This document shows, piece after piece, positions 54,775 to 64,000 of a stretch of 64,000 nt of DNA. Both the position numbers and the translations under genes were made by a program. How positions within the stretch are numbered: position 1 is the stretch's first letter; each line of letters starts with the position of its first letter. The notes beneath the pieces were generated by a model, which searched no databases, was not told the origin of the DNA, and worked only from the letters and a program-made list of their open reading frames with translations. Source of the stretch: Gelidibacter pelagius (GTDB lineage: Bacteria > Bacteroidota > Bacteroidia > Flavobacteriales > Flavobacteriaceae); assembly GCF_017581925.1 (NCBI RefSeq), contig NZ_JAGEVG010000009.1, positions 62,001-126,000 of the forward strand, written 5' to 3'.

Positions 54775-57700
54775 TTAAAATTTTATTTCTAAGTTAAGAC
54801 CGTAAGTTCTTGTAGATGGTAATGAACCACCTTCTGAGCCTTGAATATTACCACTACCTGCAGTTGCAACTTCAGGATCGAAGTTGTCGTTATCTAAGCC
54901 CCATGTGAAAAGATTTCTTCCAAATGCACTAAGTCTTAAAGAGGCAATATCTTTGGTCCAAGATTTTGGGAATGTGTACCCAAGTGTTACTTCTCTTAAT
55001 TTAACGTAATCGGCGTCAAACACGTTTAAAGCGTCTGCTCCAAAGTAGTAATCAGTTCCCCATCTTTGTGCACTCACTGAGTTTGTGTTTGCTGCTGTAT
55101 TGCTAACTGTATAATTACCTTCAGCATCATAAGTTACCGTACCTGTAACACCTTGAAGAACGACACCGTCTTCGCGAATATTGTTGGCAGCTGTACTCTC
55201 GGCAATACCAGAGTAGTGGCTCCACAAGTTTGTTAAAGATCTGTATTTACCTCCTTTTTGAATATCAATTAAAAAGCTAAAGTTGAAGTTCTTGTAAGTG
55301 ATGCTGTTTCTGAAGCCCATGTTATAATCAGGCAATACAGAACCCAAGTTTTGAACAGTTTTAGTTTCTTGATAAAGTCCATTTGATCCCACTACGCGGT
55401 TTCCGTTATCATCATAAACAAAATCGGTACCTCTAATGACACCGTAAGGTTCGCCAACAACAGCATTTAATGTGACACCGTTGAAAGGGAAACGTGCGAG
55501 TTCGAGAGAATTTACGCCTGGTAATAGTTCTAAAAGCTTGTTTTTGTTTTTTGAAAAATTCCAAGTTACTGTCCAATCAAAATCATCCGTTCTTATCGGA
55601 GAGACGTTAAGTAAGACTTCAATACCTTTGTTTTCCAATTTACCAGCATTCGCAACTGTCGAGGTATATCCTGTAGCAGCGTCAACTTGAACTGGAGTAA
55701 TCAAATCTTCAGTAAGTTCGTCGTAATAAGTGATGTCAAAGTTGATTCTGTTGTTAAGAAAGCCCATTTCCAGACCCACTTCCCAAGTAGTCTTGTTTTC
55801 AGGTTTTAGATTTGGATTGTTGTTCTTGCTTGGTTGGGAAAAACGAGGTTCTCCGTTAAATACCGGTCTGTCATCAAAAACATTCCTTAATTGGTAAGGA
55901 TCAGTGTCACTACCTACTTCAGCATAACCCCCTCGTACTTTACCAAAGGCAAGCCAGTTGGCGTTAATTAGCTGAGAAAAAACAACACTACCAGATACTG
56001 AAGGGTAAAAGAAAGAGTTGTGTGCCGCCGGAAGTGTGGACGACCAGTCATTACGTCCTGTTACAGTTAAATAATACGTGTTATCGTACCCAAAGGATGC
56101 AGATCCAAAGACACTCTCAATCTTTCTTTCAGAATCGTAGTCGTTTACGAAAGGGTTTGACTTAGAGTTGCTAATATTGTAAATGCCATCTACTACAAGA
56201 CCGCCGTTGGTTTCTCCAGATAATGAGTGGTATTCATTAACTCTTTTGTTGGCACCAACAAAGGCGTTAATGTTTAATTTATCGTTTATGAAATTATTGT
56301 CATAATGGAGTAAAGCTTCGTAATTAATCTCTGAGAAATCACGATCAATTTCGTAGTAACCAGACTCTCCTTGAGATCCTATTGCGGTTCTATCACTTCT
56401 TCTATCATCATAGTTGTCGGTATAAATTTTACCTGTTACGAAAAGTTCGTCAGTAAAATTATACTTCAATCCTACATCTCCAAAATACCTTGACCTTTTA
56501 TCTTGTGAAGTGTTTTTATTTATCGTCCAATACGGGTTGTCTGTGTATCTTACAGTAGCATCATTATATGCTGTTCTGTTCCAAGAACGCTGAGTTCCAT
56601 CAGGTAGCATATATTTTTTTAAACGCTCCATATCCAATGATGTTTGGCCAAATTGGAAAAACTGCTGAATGACACCAGCACCAGTATAACCAATTGAAGG
56701 ACGATTGAAACCATCAGTTACCGTAAAGTTAATACCGGCATTGACTTCTAATCTATCGGTGATTTTTGCAGACCCATTAAAGTTTAATGATGTTTTGTCA
56801 AGTGATGAATTAGGTACAATTCCCGTTTGTTGTGTATTGTTAATCGATAACCTCATTTGAGATTTTTCAGATCCAGTTGAAAAAGCCACACCATTATTAT
56901 AGGACATCCCTGTATTGAAGAAGTCCTCGCGGTCATATTTAGGATATACCCATGCACGCGGATTCAAATAATCTTCTGGAAATTCAGGATCAAATGCATC
57001 CCAATGTAATACTCTACGATTAGGATCGTAAGCTGGTCCCCATGATTCATCGGTGGCGTAATCTACAATGTCGTAGGTTTGTCCATTGATGGTCGCTTGT
57101 GCAAAATCTGAGGCTCCACTACCTCCACCGTAAAGTTTTTGAACTTTCGGGATGATGCTGATAGACTCAAAACTGATTCCAGAGTTGAATGTAATTTCAG
57201 ATTTACCTGATTTACCTGATTTGGTAGTAATAAGAATCGCTCCATTGTTTGCTCTATTACCGTATAATGCTGCTGCAGCACCACCTTTAAGAACGTTCAT
57301 GGAAGCAATGTCATCAGGGTTGATATCAAAACCAGTATCTCCATAATCGACACCTCCGCCTCCAGTTTGAGTTCCAGTAGAATTATAGTTACTGTTATCC
57401 AATGGGATACCATCTACTACAATTAATGGACGGTTGTTTTGGGTGATCGAACCGATACCTCTTAGAACAATTCGCGTTGAACCTCCTAAGTTACCTGATG
57501 GCGAACTGATTTGAACACCTGCGACTTTACCGCTTAAAGCGCCAAGTGCATTTGCGTTTCTCGACTCAACGAGTTCTTCACCAGCAATTTGTTGGGTAGA
57601 ATACCCCAATGATTTTTTCTCTCTCGAAATACCCAATGCCGTTACAACTACTTCATCAAGCATTGCAGCGTCTTCCTGCATAGTAACGTTAAGTGTATTT

Positions 57701-57963
57701 GACGCCCCAACGGTAATTTCTTGGGATTTTAGCCCGATATAGGTGAAAGAGAGAACATCACCTGTATCAGCATTAATGGAGTATTTTCCATCAAAATCTG
57801 ATTGTGTACCTGTTGTGGTTCCCTTTACAATAATGTTAACTCCGGGAAGCGGCAGACCTGACTGGTCCGTTATGGTTCCCGAAACCACTTTGTCTTGCGC
57901 ATACAACGTATGTGCGACTAACACTACCAAGAGTGTTAGAATTACACGAAATTGTGTTCTCAT
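54775..57963 (-). CDS. SusC/RagA family TonB-linked outer-membrane protein
   Basis: A 1062-residue TonB-dependent channel. After a signal peptide (ends VAHTLYAQ) comes the carboxypeptidase-like domain (VSGTITDQSGLPLPGVNIIVKGTTTGTQSDFDGKYSI, in part), then DEVVVTALGISREKKSLGYS as the TonB box region, the plug (ILITTKSGKSG) and a 22-strand barrel ending in YGLNLEIKF. The ATPase-powered transport uses TonB-ExbBD. It is the first gene of the SusCD operon and carries no anti-sigma partner nearby. Confidence 0.96.
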   Translation of the reverse strand: MRTQFRVILTLLVVLVAHTLYAQDKVVSGTITDQSGLPLPGVNIIVKGTTTGTQSDFDGKYSINADTGDVLSFTYIGLKSQEITVGASNTLNVTMQEDAAMLDEVVVTALGISREKKSLGYSTQQIAGEELVESRNANALGALSGKVAGVQISSPSGNLGGSTRIVLRGIGSITQNNRPLIVVDGIPLDNSNYNSTGTQTGGGGVDYGDTGFDINPDDIASMNVLKGGAAAALYGNRANNGAILITTKSGKSGKSEITFNSGISFESISIIPKVQKLYGGGSGASDFAQATINGQTYDIVDYATDESWGPAYDPNRRVLHWDAFDPEFPEDYLNPRAWVYPKYDREDFFNTGMSYNNGVAFSTGSEKSQMRLSINNTQQTGIVPNSSLDKTSLNFNGSAKITDRLEVNAGINFTVTDGFNRPSIGYTGAGVIQQFFQFGQTSLDMERLKKYMLPDGTQRSWNRTAYNDATVRYTDNPYWTINKNTSQDKRSRYFGDVGLKYNFTDELFVTGKIYTDNYDDRRSDRTAIGSQGESGYYEIDRDFSEINYEALLHYDNNFINDKLNINAFVGANKRVNEYHSLSGETNGGLVVDGIYNISNSKSNPFVNDYDSERKIESVFGSASFGYDNTYYLTVTGRNDWSSTLPAAHNSFFYPSVSGSVVFSQLINANWLAFGKVRGGYAEVGSDTDPYQLRNVFDDRPVFNGEPRFSQPSKNNNPNLKPENKTTWEVGLEMGFLNNRINFDITYYDELTEDLITPVQVDAATGYTSTVANAGKLENKGIEVLLNVSPIRTDDFDWTVTWNFSKNKNKLLELLPGVNSLELARFPFNGVTLNAVVGEPYGVIRGTDFVYDDNGNRVVGSNGLYQETKTVQNLGSVLPDYNMGFRNSITYKNFNFSFLIDIQKGGKYRSLTNLWSHYSGIAESTAANNIREDGVVLQGVTGTVTYDAEGNYTVSNTAANTNSVSAQRWGTDYYFGADALNVFDADYVKLREVTLGYTFPKSWTKDIASLRLSAFGRNLFTWGLDNDNFDPEVATAGSGNIQGSEGGSLPSTRTYGLNLEIKF

Positions 57964-58228
57964 ATTTAAATTAATTTGAATTAGCCTGGTTCAAAAGTCC
58001 TAATAAAAAGTTAAAAAACCAATTAAAACTTCGGGGAATTTTAAATTAATCTAAATAAAATTATTTACGGTATTGATCTTCAAAGATTTATATTAACTAA
58101 ATCGATTGAGATAGTACGTTTCGATTACATTGAAGAGAGGAGGGGCTTGATAATGATGTTTTTTTATAGAACATTTGGTTCAAACGAAGCTGGATCAAAT
58201 CAAGAAGAAATTTTACAGTAAGAAAATA

Positions 58229-59929
58229 TTAAAAAGTTGCCGACAGACTGATATGAATTTTAGAATTTGACAGCTTAATACTTTGATTTTCTGAACTGCC
58301 ATTACTATAGTTCAATTTAAAAAGCCCAGCTTGTGTGAGCACTCCAAATCCAAAACCTAATCCTAAGAGTTTGCTTTTCAGATCAAGGATCTGATTTTCG
58401 TAATAGGCGAGGTCGATAATGGAATTAACATAGAGATTGCTCGAGACTTTATATCGATACTCTGTATTGAATACGGCATATAAATTGGCTGTCAAGCTAT
58501 TTTCTTCAAAGCCTCTTATGGAGTTAATCCCCCCAAACCGAAATAATTCGTTTTCAATATATGTATCCGAATCTAAAATCGCAGCACTGACCTGACCATA
58601 AATACTATTCCTGAGATTAAGATTGACTATTTTAAAACTGTTCAATTCCAGTTTAGTTTGTGATTGACCAATGTCTTCAATGGTTCTTTTGCCCATTCCC
58701 GCAGATATGTCAAACTGAAAGTTGACAGGAAACAACTTATCATAGCGTTGTGGTCTTATATGAATATAACTGAGGTTGTAAAATGTCGATTTAAAATCGT
58801 TAATAGTCAAATTAAGGTTGTCCAATAAATTGGTAGATGCCTGTGTATTGATGCCCAATGCCAGGCTGTTTTTTGGATCGAATTGATAATCCATTTTGGC
58901 AAACTGGGTTGTGGTAACAAAAGAAGAATCCTTTTTGAAAATATTGAGGCCCAGTTGCAACCCTATTGGAGACCCAAATAAATAGGGAAGTTTTGCTTTG
59001 ACATCAAAAGTCTTTTGCTCACTTTCGTCACTTTTATAGAGCAATCGGAGTGATTCACCGTAATTGAGATTGTTGATCAGGTGGAGATTGAGGTAGCCAT
59101 CAAACTCTAGTTTATCGGTATCGGTGTTTGTGCCAAAACCCAAGAATCCATCAAACGTATTGCTTTTTTGTTTTTCTACATATATATATAGTAAGGTCGA
59201 ATCTTTAGTGAAAAGTATTTCAGGATCTTTTATTTGGGCGGCAAACTGTAAATTCTCTAAAGCCTCCGTTTTTTCTCTTATGGTTTTTAAATTGAAGGCT
59301 TGCTTGCTTTTAATCTTTAGGTAGCGCTTTACATAAGGTTTTGGGAATTTATCGTAGCCTTTAACAATAACGGTATCGATTGTTCTTTGCAGTTGTGCTA
59401 CAATGTTTAAGTCGGCATATAAAACACCTGCCTCTTTTCTGATATTGGTAAGTTGAAGTTTAGAAAAAGGATCTCCTGTGTTTGCAATCTCAGCGTTCAA
59501 TGTTTTAAGGGATGCTTCCAGGGAATTAATTTCAACTTCGAAATAGTTTTCCGTGATGACATTTGATACTAATTTCAGGATTTTTCGATTAAAACCAGTG
59601 TCAAAATGAATTCTGGCCGTTGTATAGCGTTTGCCTAAAATATATGTGGCGACAAAAGATGAGTCGTTGACTTTTTTTAAATCGAGAAACTCACTTTCCA
59701 AATAACCTAAATGGGATAAGGAATTTGCTATTGAATTGACCTCCAATTCAAGTGAATTAAAGTCGCTAAACCTCTGTTGGTAGCCCAAAGCGTCAAGTAT
59801 GATTGTTGCATCCTCATTGGCCCCGAGAGCTTTTAACTCTAAAGATTGAGCTAAAAGGTTTGAAGTGGATAGCCATCCGACAAGAAATATGAAAGCGGTT
59901 GTTTTTAAGGTCATGTTAAGCTTAAACAT
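58229..59929 (-). CDS. Omp85/BamA-like outer-membrane protein
   Basis: About 566 residues from ATG 59929; the open frame begins with TTG at 59935. After a signal peptide (SNLLAQ) come POTRA-like repeats (about residues 25-250; TIDTVIVKGYDKFPKPYVKRYL) and a C-terminal beta barrel. LFRFGGINSIRGFEENSL carries the (V/I)RGF loop 6 motif of the Omp85 superfamily. It is too short and without the five POTRA of BamA, so it may be a TamA-like or two-partner secretion-type member. The substrate is unknown. It is upstream of, but not close to, SusC. Confidence 0.85.
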   Translation of the reverse strand: MFKLNMTLKTTAFIFLVGWLSTSNLLAQSLELKALGANEDATIILDALGYQQRFSDFNSLELEVNSIANSLSHLGYLESEFLDLKKVNDSSFVATYILGKRYTTARIHFDTGFNRKILKLVSNVITENYFEVEINSLEASLKTLNAEIANTGDPFSKLQLTNIRKEAGVLYADLNIVAQLQRTIDTVIVKGYDKFPKPYVKRYLKIKSKQAFNLKTIREKTEALENLQFAAQIKDPEILFTKDSTLLYIYVEKQKSNTFDGFLGFGTNTDTDKLEFDGYLNLHLINNLNYGESLRLLYKSDESEQKTFDVKAKLPYLFGSPIGLQLGLNIFKKDSSFVTTTQFAKMDYQFDPKNSLALGINTQASTNLLDNLNLTINDFKSTFYNLSYIHIRPQRYDKLFPVNFQFDISAGMGKRTIEDIGQSQTKLELNSFKIVNLNLRNSIYGQVSAAILDSDTYIENELFRFGGINSIRGFEENSLTANLYAVFNTEYRYKVSSNLYVNSIIDLAYYENQILDLKSKLLGLGFGFGVLTQAGLFKLNYSNGSSENQSIKLSNSKIHISLSATF

Positions 59930-60014
59930 CTTCAAAGCTAACGGAAATTTTTGTCTAAAAATATGTACTATGTTAAATAAATGGTCAAAGATTTAAAAAT
60001 TAATCACTTTACAT

Positions 60015-60044
60015 TTGAAAAAAAGAAATTATTTTCTACCTTTG
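60015..60044 (+). promoter_or_regulatory. Promoter of the str operon
   Basis: TTG at 60015-60017, 19 nt spacer, TACCTTTG at 60037-60044: a full match to the Bacteroidota housekeeping sigma factor consensus. The start of rpsL is 44 nt further downstream. Confidence 0.8.
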
Positions 60045-60088
60045 CAGCCCTCAAAAGCGAGGAGTAAAATAAATTTATATAGAAATAT

Positions 60089-60463
60089 ATGCCAACAATT
60101 TCACAATTAGTACGAAAAGGAAGAACCAAAATAACCAAGAAGAGTAAATCGGTTGCCCTTGATTCGTGTCCACAAAGACGTGGTGTGTGTACTCGTGTTT
60201 ACACGACGACACCTAAGAAACCTAACTCAGCAATGCGTAAGGTAGCAAGGGTTCGTTTGACAAACGGAAACGAGGTCAACGCATACATCGGCGGCGAAGG
60301 TCACAATCTACAGGAGCACTCGATAGTATTGGTTAGAGGTGGAAGGGTAAAAGATTTGCCAGGAGTTAGATATCACATCGTTCGTGGTGCCTTAGACACC
60401 GCAGGTGTTACAGGTAGAACACAACGTAGATCTAAATACGGAACAAAACGCCCTAAAAAGTAA
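60089..60463 (+). CDS. rpsL: 30S ribosomal protein S12
   Basis: A 124-residue core ribosomal protein at the decoding centre. [38 protein letters not shown] and [19 protein letters not shown] are all conserved. Lys residues at the streptomycin-sensitive positions are wild type (TTPKKPNSA). First gene of the str operon, 124 bp after a strong promoter element pair. Confidence 0.99.
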   Translation: MPTISQLVRKGRTKITKKSKSVALDSCPQRRGVCTRVYTTTPKKPNSAMRKVARVRLTNGNEVNAYIGGEGHNLQEHSIVLVRGGRVKDLPGVRYHIVRGALDTAGVTGRTQRRSKYGTKRPKK

Positions 60464-60473
60464 AACAAGTTAG

Positions 60474-60545
60474 GTGTTATGAGTTATGAGTTATGAGTGC
60501 GTTTGCCTCAATCTCTAACCTCTGACGACTAATAACTAAAAACTT
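60474..60545. repeat. Heptad tandem repeat tract F (TTATGAG) within the str operon
   Basis: Three units of TTATGAG (60477-60497), then a degenerate 7-bp series ctaacct, ctgacga, ctaataa, ctaaaaa. It occupies the whole gap between rpsL and rpsG, where ribosomal genes are normally close. Confidence 0.85.
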
Positions 60546-60556
60546 AAGAAGAAGAC

Positions 60557-61033
60557 ATGAGAAAAAGAGCAGCAAAAAAGAGACCGCTTTTACCAGATCC
60601 ACGTTTTAACGACCAGTTAGTAACTCGTTTCGTTAACATGATGATGTGGGATGGAAAGAAGTCTGTGGCATTTAAAGTATTTTATGATGCAATTGACATT
60701 GTAGAATCAAAGAAAACTGACGAAGAAAAAACAGCCTTGGAAACATGGAAAGATGCTTTATCTAACGTAATGCCTCACGTAGAAGTACGTAGTCGTCGTG
60801 TTGGAGGTGCAACATTCCAAATTCCAATGCAGATTCGTCCAGACCGTAAAGTATCTACAGCCATGAAATGGATGATCAGTTACTCACGAAAAAGAAATGA
60901 AAAATCTATGCCAGCAAAACTTGCAGCTGAAATTTTAGCCGCAGCCAAAGAAGAAGGTGCTGCCGTTAAAAAACGTATGGATACACATAAAATGGCAGAA
61001 GCTAACAAAGCATTCTCACACTTTAGATTCTAA
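60557..61033 (+). CDS. rpsG: 30S ribosomal protein S7
   Basis: A 158-residue primary rRNA-binding protein. [20 protein letters not shown] is the family start (slightly longer N-terminus usual in Bacteroidota), followed by [19 protein letters not shown] and [14 protein letters not shown]. The stop codon is 3 nt before fusA, so tight coupling follows a loose gap with rpsL. Confidence 0.99.
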   Translation: MRKRAAKKRPLLPDPRFNDQLVTRFVNMMMWDGKKSVAFKVFYDAIDIVESKKTDEEKTALETWKDALSNVMPHVEVRSRRVGGATFQIPMQIRPDRKVSTAMKWMISYSRKRNEKSMPAKLAAEILAAAKEEGAAVKKRMDTHKMAEANKAFSHFRF

Positions 61034-61036
61034 AAC

Positions 61037-63163
61037 ATGGCAAGAGACTTATTACTTACAAGAAATATAGGAATTGCAGCACATATTGATGCTGGAAAAA
61101 CAACAACAACAGAACGTATCTTATTTTATACCGGTGTCAACCATAAATTAGGTGAAACTCACGAAGGATCATCTACTATGGACTGGATGGAGCAAGAAGC
61201 AGAGAGAGGTATTACCATTACTTCAGCTGCAACGACTTGTGATTGGGTATTTCCAAAAGAAAATGGAGAGCCAACAGAAGATGCTCAAAGCTATCACTTT
61301 AATATTATTGACACTCCAGGTCACGTTGATTTTACGGTTGAAGTAAACCGTTCATTACGTGTTCTTGATGGCTTGGTGTTCTTGTTTAGTGCAGTTGATG
61401 GTGTTGAACCGCAATCTGAAACTAACTGGAGACTTGCCGATAACTATAAAGTTCCAAGAATTGGGTTTGTTAACAAAATGGACCGTCAAGGTGCCAACTT
61501 TTTAGAGGTTAACAAACAGGTTAAAGAAATGCTCGGATCTAATGCAGTGCCAATTGTATTGCCTATTGGAGACGAGGGTGATTTTAGAGGTGTTGTTGAT
61601 TTAGTGAGAAATAGAGCTGTAGTTTGGCACGATGAAAACTTTGGTGCTACTTATGATGTGGTGCCTATTCCTGAAGAGATGAAGGAAGAGGTTCGTGAAT
61701 ACAGAGCTTTATTAATAGAAGAAGTAGCGAGTTACGACGAAAACTTATTAGAGAAATTCATGGAAGATGAAGACTCTATTACAGAAGTAGAAGTACATGC
61801 TGCATTAAGAGCTGCCGTTATGGATATGGCCATTATCCCAATGATATGTGGGTCATCATTCAAAAACAAAGGAGTTCAATTTTTATTGGATGCTGTTTGT
61901 CGCTACCTACCTTCTCCAATGGATAGAGAAAGTGTAATTGGAGTCAATCCAGATACGGAAAAAGAAGAAAGACGTAAACCAAGTGTGAAGGAGCCATTTG
62001 CTGCTTTGGCATTTAAGATTGCTACAGATCCTTTTGTAGGTCGTTTGGCATTCTTTAGAGTTTATTCTGGACGTTTAGATGCTGGTTCTTATATCTTGAA
62101 CAACCGTTCAGGTAAAAAAGAACGTATCTCACGTATCTACCAAATGCACTCCAACAAGCAAAATGCACTTGATTATATCGAGGCAGGAGATATTGGAGCT
62201 GCAGTAGGATTTAAAGATATCAAGACTGGTGATACCATGTCTGATGAAAAACATCCAATTGTTTTAGAGTCTATGGACTTCCCAGATCCAGTTATTGGTA
62301 TCGCTGTGGAACCAAAAACTAAAGCTGATGTTGATAAAATGGGTATGGCTTTGGCTAAGTTGGCTGAAGAAGATCCAACGTTTACAGTAAGAACTGATGA
62401 GGCATCAGGACAGACGATTATTTCTGGAATGGGTGAGCTTCACTTAGATATTATTGTTGACCGTATGCGTCGTGAGTTCAAAGTTGAAGTCAACCAAGGT
62501 GCACCACAAGTTGAATATAAAGAAGCTATTACCAAAGCGGCACAGCACAGAGAAGTTTATAAAAAACAATCTGGTGGTCGTGGTAAGTTTGCTGATATCC
62601 AATTCACATTGGAGCCAGCTGATGAAGGTAAAGTAGGATTGGAGTTTATTTCTGCTATTAAAGGTGGTAACGTTCCTAAGGAATTTATCCCATCTATTGA
62701 AAAAGGATTTAAACAAGCTATGGTCAACGGCCCATTGGCAGGCTACGAAGTTGATGCTATGAAAGTAACATTGACAGATGGTTCTTACCATGATGTCGAT
62801 TCTGATCAACTATCATTTGAATTGGCTGCAAGAATCGGATTTAGAAATGCTGCAAAAGCTGCTAAAGCTGTGATCATGGAACCAATCATGAAAATTGAGG
62901 TGATCACACCAGAAGAAAACATGGGTGACATTGTAGGAGATTTGAACCGTCGTAGAGGACAAATGAGTGACATGGGTGACAGAGCTGGAGCTAAAACTGT
63001 TAAAGCAACTGTGCCATTATCTGAAATGTTTGGTTATGTAACTACATTAAGAACATTGTCTTCAGGTCGTGCAACATCAACAATGGAATTTTCACATTAT
63101 GCTGAAACACCTTCTAATATATCTGAAGAAGTGATTAAAGCAGCTAAAGGCGTCGAAGCTTAA
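61037..63163 (+). CDS. fusA: Translation elongation factor G
   Basis: A 708-residue GTPase for ribosomal translocation. G1 is [16 protein letters not shown]3 is [16 protein letters not shown]4 is NKMDRQGAN; domain IV contains [21 protein letters not shown] and domain [15 protein letters not shown]. Full-length, canonical paralogue within the str operon; rpsJ follows by 11 nt. Confidence 0.99.
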   Translation: MARDLLLTRNIGIAAHIDAGKTTTTERILFYTGVNHKLGETHEGSSTMDWMEQEAERGITITSAATTCDWVFPKENGEPTEDAQSYHFNIIDTPGHVDFTVEVNRSLRVLDGLVFLFSAVDGVEPQSETNWRLADNYKVPRIGFVNKMDRQGANFLEVNKQVKEMLGSNAVPIVLPIGDEGDFRGVVDLVRNRAVVWHDENFGATYDVVPIPEEMKEEVREYRALLIEEVASYDENLLEKFMEDEDSITEVEVHAALRAAVMDMAIIPMICGSSFKNKGVQFLLDAVCRYLPSPMDRESVIGVNPDTEKEERRKPSVKEPFAALAFKIATDPFVGRLAFFRVYSGRLDAGSYILNNRSGKKERISRIYQMHSNKQNALDYIEAGDIGAAVGFKDIKTGDTMSDEKHPIVLESMDFPDPVIGIAVEPKTKADVDKMGMALAKLAEEDPTFTVRTDEASGQTIISGMGELHLDIIVDRMRREFKVEVNQGAPQVEYKEAITKAAQHREVYKKQSGGRGKFADIQFTLEPADEGKVGLEFISAIKGGNVPKEFIPSIEKGFKQAMVNGPLAGYEVDAMKVTLTDGSYHDVDSDQLSFELAARIGFRNAAKAAKAVIMEPIMKIEVITPEENMGDIVGDLNRRRGQMSDMGDRAGAKTVKATVPLSEMFGYVTTLRTLSSGRATSTMEFSHYAETPSNISEEVIKAAKGVEA

Positions 63164-63174
63164 ATTATAAGAAA

Positions 63175-63480
63175 ATGAGTCAAAAAATCAGAATAAAGCT
63201 AAAATCATACGATCACAGTTTAGTAGACAAATCTGCTGACAAGATTGTGAAAACAGTAAAAAGTACAGGCGCAGTTGTAACGGGACCAATTCCATTACCA
63301 ACACACAAGAAAATTTTCACTGTACTACGTTCTCCACACGTCAACAAGAAAGCTAGAGAGCAGTTCCAATTAAGTTCATACAAAAGACTTTTGGACATCT
63401 ATAGTTCTTCATCAAAAACTATTGATGCTTTGATGAAGCTTGAATTGCCAAGTGGTGTAGAAGTAGAGATCAAGGTATAG
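63175..63480 (+). CDS. rpsJ: 30S ribosomal protein S10
   Basis: A 101-residue protein: [20 protein letters not shown] and [24 protein letters not shown] are conserved. In Bacteroidota the S10 operon directly continues the str operon as here. The gene ends next to a hairpin cluster instead of the usual short gap to rplC. Confidence 0.99.
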   Translation: MSQKIRIKLKSYDHSLVDKSADKIVKTVKSTGAVVTGPIPLPTHKKIFTVLRSPHVNKKAREQFQLSSYKRLLDIYSSSSKTIDALMKLELPSGVEVEIKV

Positions 63481-63500
63481 AGACGCAATTTTTTGCGTCT
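63481..63500 (+). terminator. Perfect hairpin at the rpsJ stop codon
   Basis: AGACGCAA-tttt-TTGCGTCT, an 8-bp perfect stem that begins 1 nt after the rpsJ stop. No T-run follows, so it may pause transcription or stabilise mRNA rather than end it, since rplC lies downstream in the same operon. Confidence 0.5.
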
Positions 63501-63510
63501 GAACAAAGAA

Positions 63511-63644
63511 AGGCGCAATGCATCGCGCTTCAACATGTCCTAAGCTGCGGGCGAGGGAAAAACGGTAAAAATACATTCAGGGCTGAAGTATTTTCGGCCC
63601 TGAGTATTTTGGATCCGTACGGACAAGTCGCGACTTGTCCGTAC
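63511..63644. repeat. Palindrome cluster between rpsJ and rplC
   Basis: Three further palindromes: AGGCGCAATG/CATCGCGCTT (63511-63530, two mismatched pairs); TCAGGGC-N13-GCCCTGA (63577-63603); and a perfect 28-bp palindrome at 63617-63644 whose half is GTACGGACAAGTCG. Together with the hairpin at 63481 this fills most of the 218-bp gap. Confidence 0.75.
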
Positions 63645-63698
63645 AAGCAAGCAAAAATTAAATAGTAAGTAATTAATAATAATCAATAAATAATAATT

Positions 63699-64000
63699 AT
63701 GTCTGGGTTAATAGGAAAAAAGATCGGTATGACCAGCATCTTTGATGAAAACGGGAAAAACATTCCTTGTACAGTAATCGAAGCTGGACCATGTATCGTT
63801 ACCCAAGTCAGAACCGAAGAGGTTGACGGGTATAGTGCTCTTCAACTTGGTTTCGATGACAAGACAGAGAAAAGCGCCACAAAAGCTGAAGCAGGTCATG
63901 CTAAGAAAGCCGGTACTTCTGTTAAAAGAAAAGTCGTTGAATTCCAAGGGTTTGGAGGAGATTACAAATTAGGTGATGCTATCACTGTAGAACATTTCAT
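63699..64000 (+). CDS. rplC: 50S ribosomal protein L3, partial
   Basis: The window ends about 100 codons into the gene. [20 protein letters not shown] and [18 protein letters not shown] are the conserved L3 N-terminus. The 218-bp gap to rpsJ is unusually long for this operon. Confidence 0.98.
   Translation, partial: MSGLIGKKIGMTSIFDENGKNIPCTVIEAGPCIVTQVRTEEVDGYSALQLGFDDKTEKSATKAEAGHAKKAGTSVKRKVVEFQGFGGDYKLGDAITVEHF

Overview
The window is AT-rich chromosomal DNA from a member of the Bacteroidota, almost certainly family Flavobacteriaceae. The evidence is a SusC/SusD pair, HYC_CC_PP, DUF3347 and DUF305 metal proteins, the gene order rpsL-rpsG-fusA-rpsJ-rplC without tuf, and promoters of the Bacteroidota type (TTG, about 19 nt, TAnnTTTG), clearest in front of rpsL. 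The genus cannot be fixed from this sequence. No tRNA, rRNA, CRISPR array, integrase or intact insertion sequence was seen.

Layout. (1) 1-2160: end of a ferric-iron type ABC permease and its ATPase; the ATPase carries a ferredoxin-like cysteine cluster in its C-terminal regulatory region. (2) 2438-3780: SMR transporter, a probable gene remnant and a glutathione peroxidase. (3) 3878-19136: a large plus-strand copper/heavy-metal resistance block: HYC_CC_PP protein, CusA, CusC, a multicopper oxidase fused to a CopB-like barrel, a DUF3347 lipoprotein, a haem-binding CxxCH protein, a CopA ATPase, DUF305, a CusB with DUF3347 tail, and a CDF exporter. Together these would oxidise, sequester and pump Cu(I)/Cu(II) from cytoplasm and periplasm. 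(4) 19560-26021: DUF481 protein, M1 peptidase, GH109-like oxidoreductase, family 2 glycosyltransferase. (5) 26246-45004, mostly minus strand: formylglycine-generating enzyme, DUF3037/HipA-like kinase pair, ArsR-ArsM arsenic pair, DUF1275, several GNATs, MscS, sulfurtransferase, S41 peptidase, DUF2071, erythromycin-esterase-like protein, bile-acid/sodium-type symporter, a broken retropepsin gene, PaiB and DUF1569. (6) 45147-53029: RadC, polysaccharide deacetylase-like protein with YjjG, a coiled-coil secreted protein, RarA, rhomboid protease, RlmB. (7) 53182-59929: SusD/SusC and an Omp85-type barrel. (8) 60089-64000: start of the str/S10 ribosomal operon.

The most unusual structure is non-coding. 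Six intergenic tracts are built from different short tandem repeats that all have a period of about 7 bp, nearly all abutting gene 3' ends and one lying between rpsL and rpsG. There are also GC-rich palindromes, one inserted in frame inside the multicopper oxidase, a cluster of four between rpsJ and rplC (one a perfect 28-bp palindrome), and a 200-nt structured element before the rhomboid gene. The copper block is the best candidate for a functionally under-described system, because it combines several uncharacterised domain families (HYC_CC_PP, DUF3347, DUF305) with reshuffled metal-binding modules.
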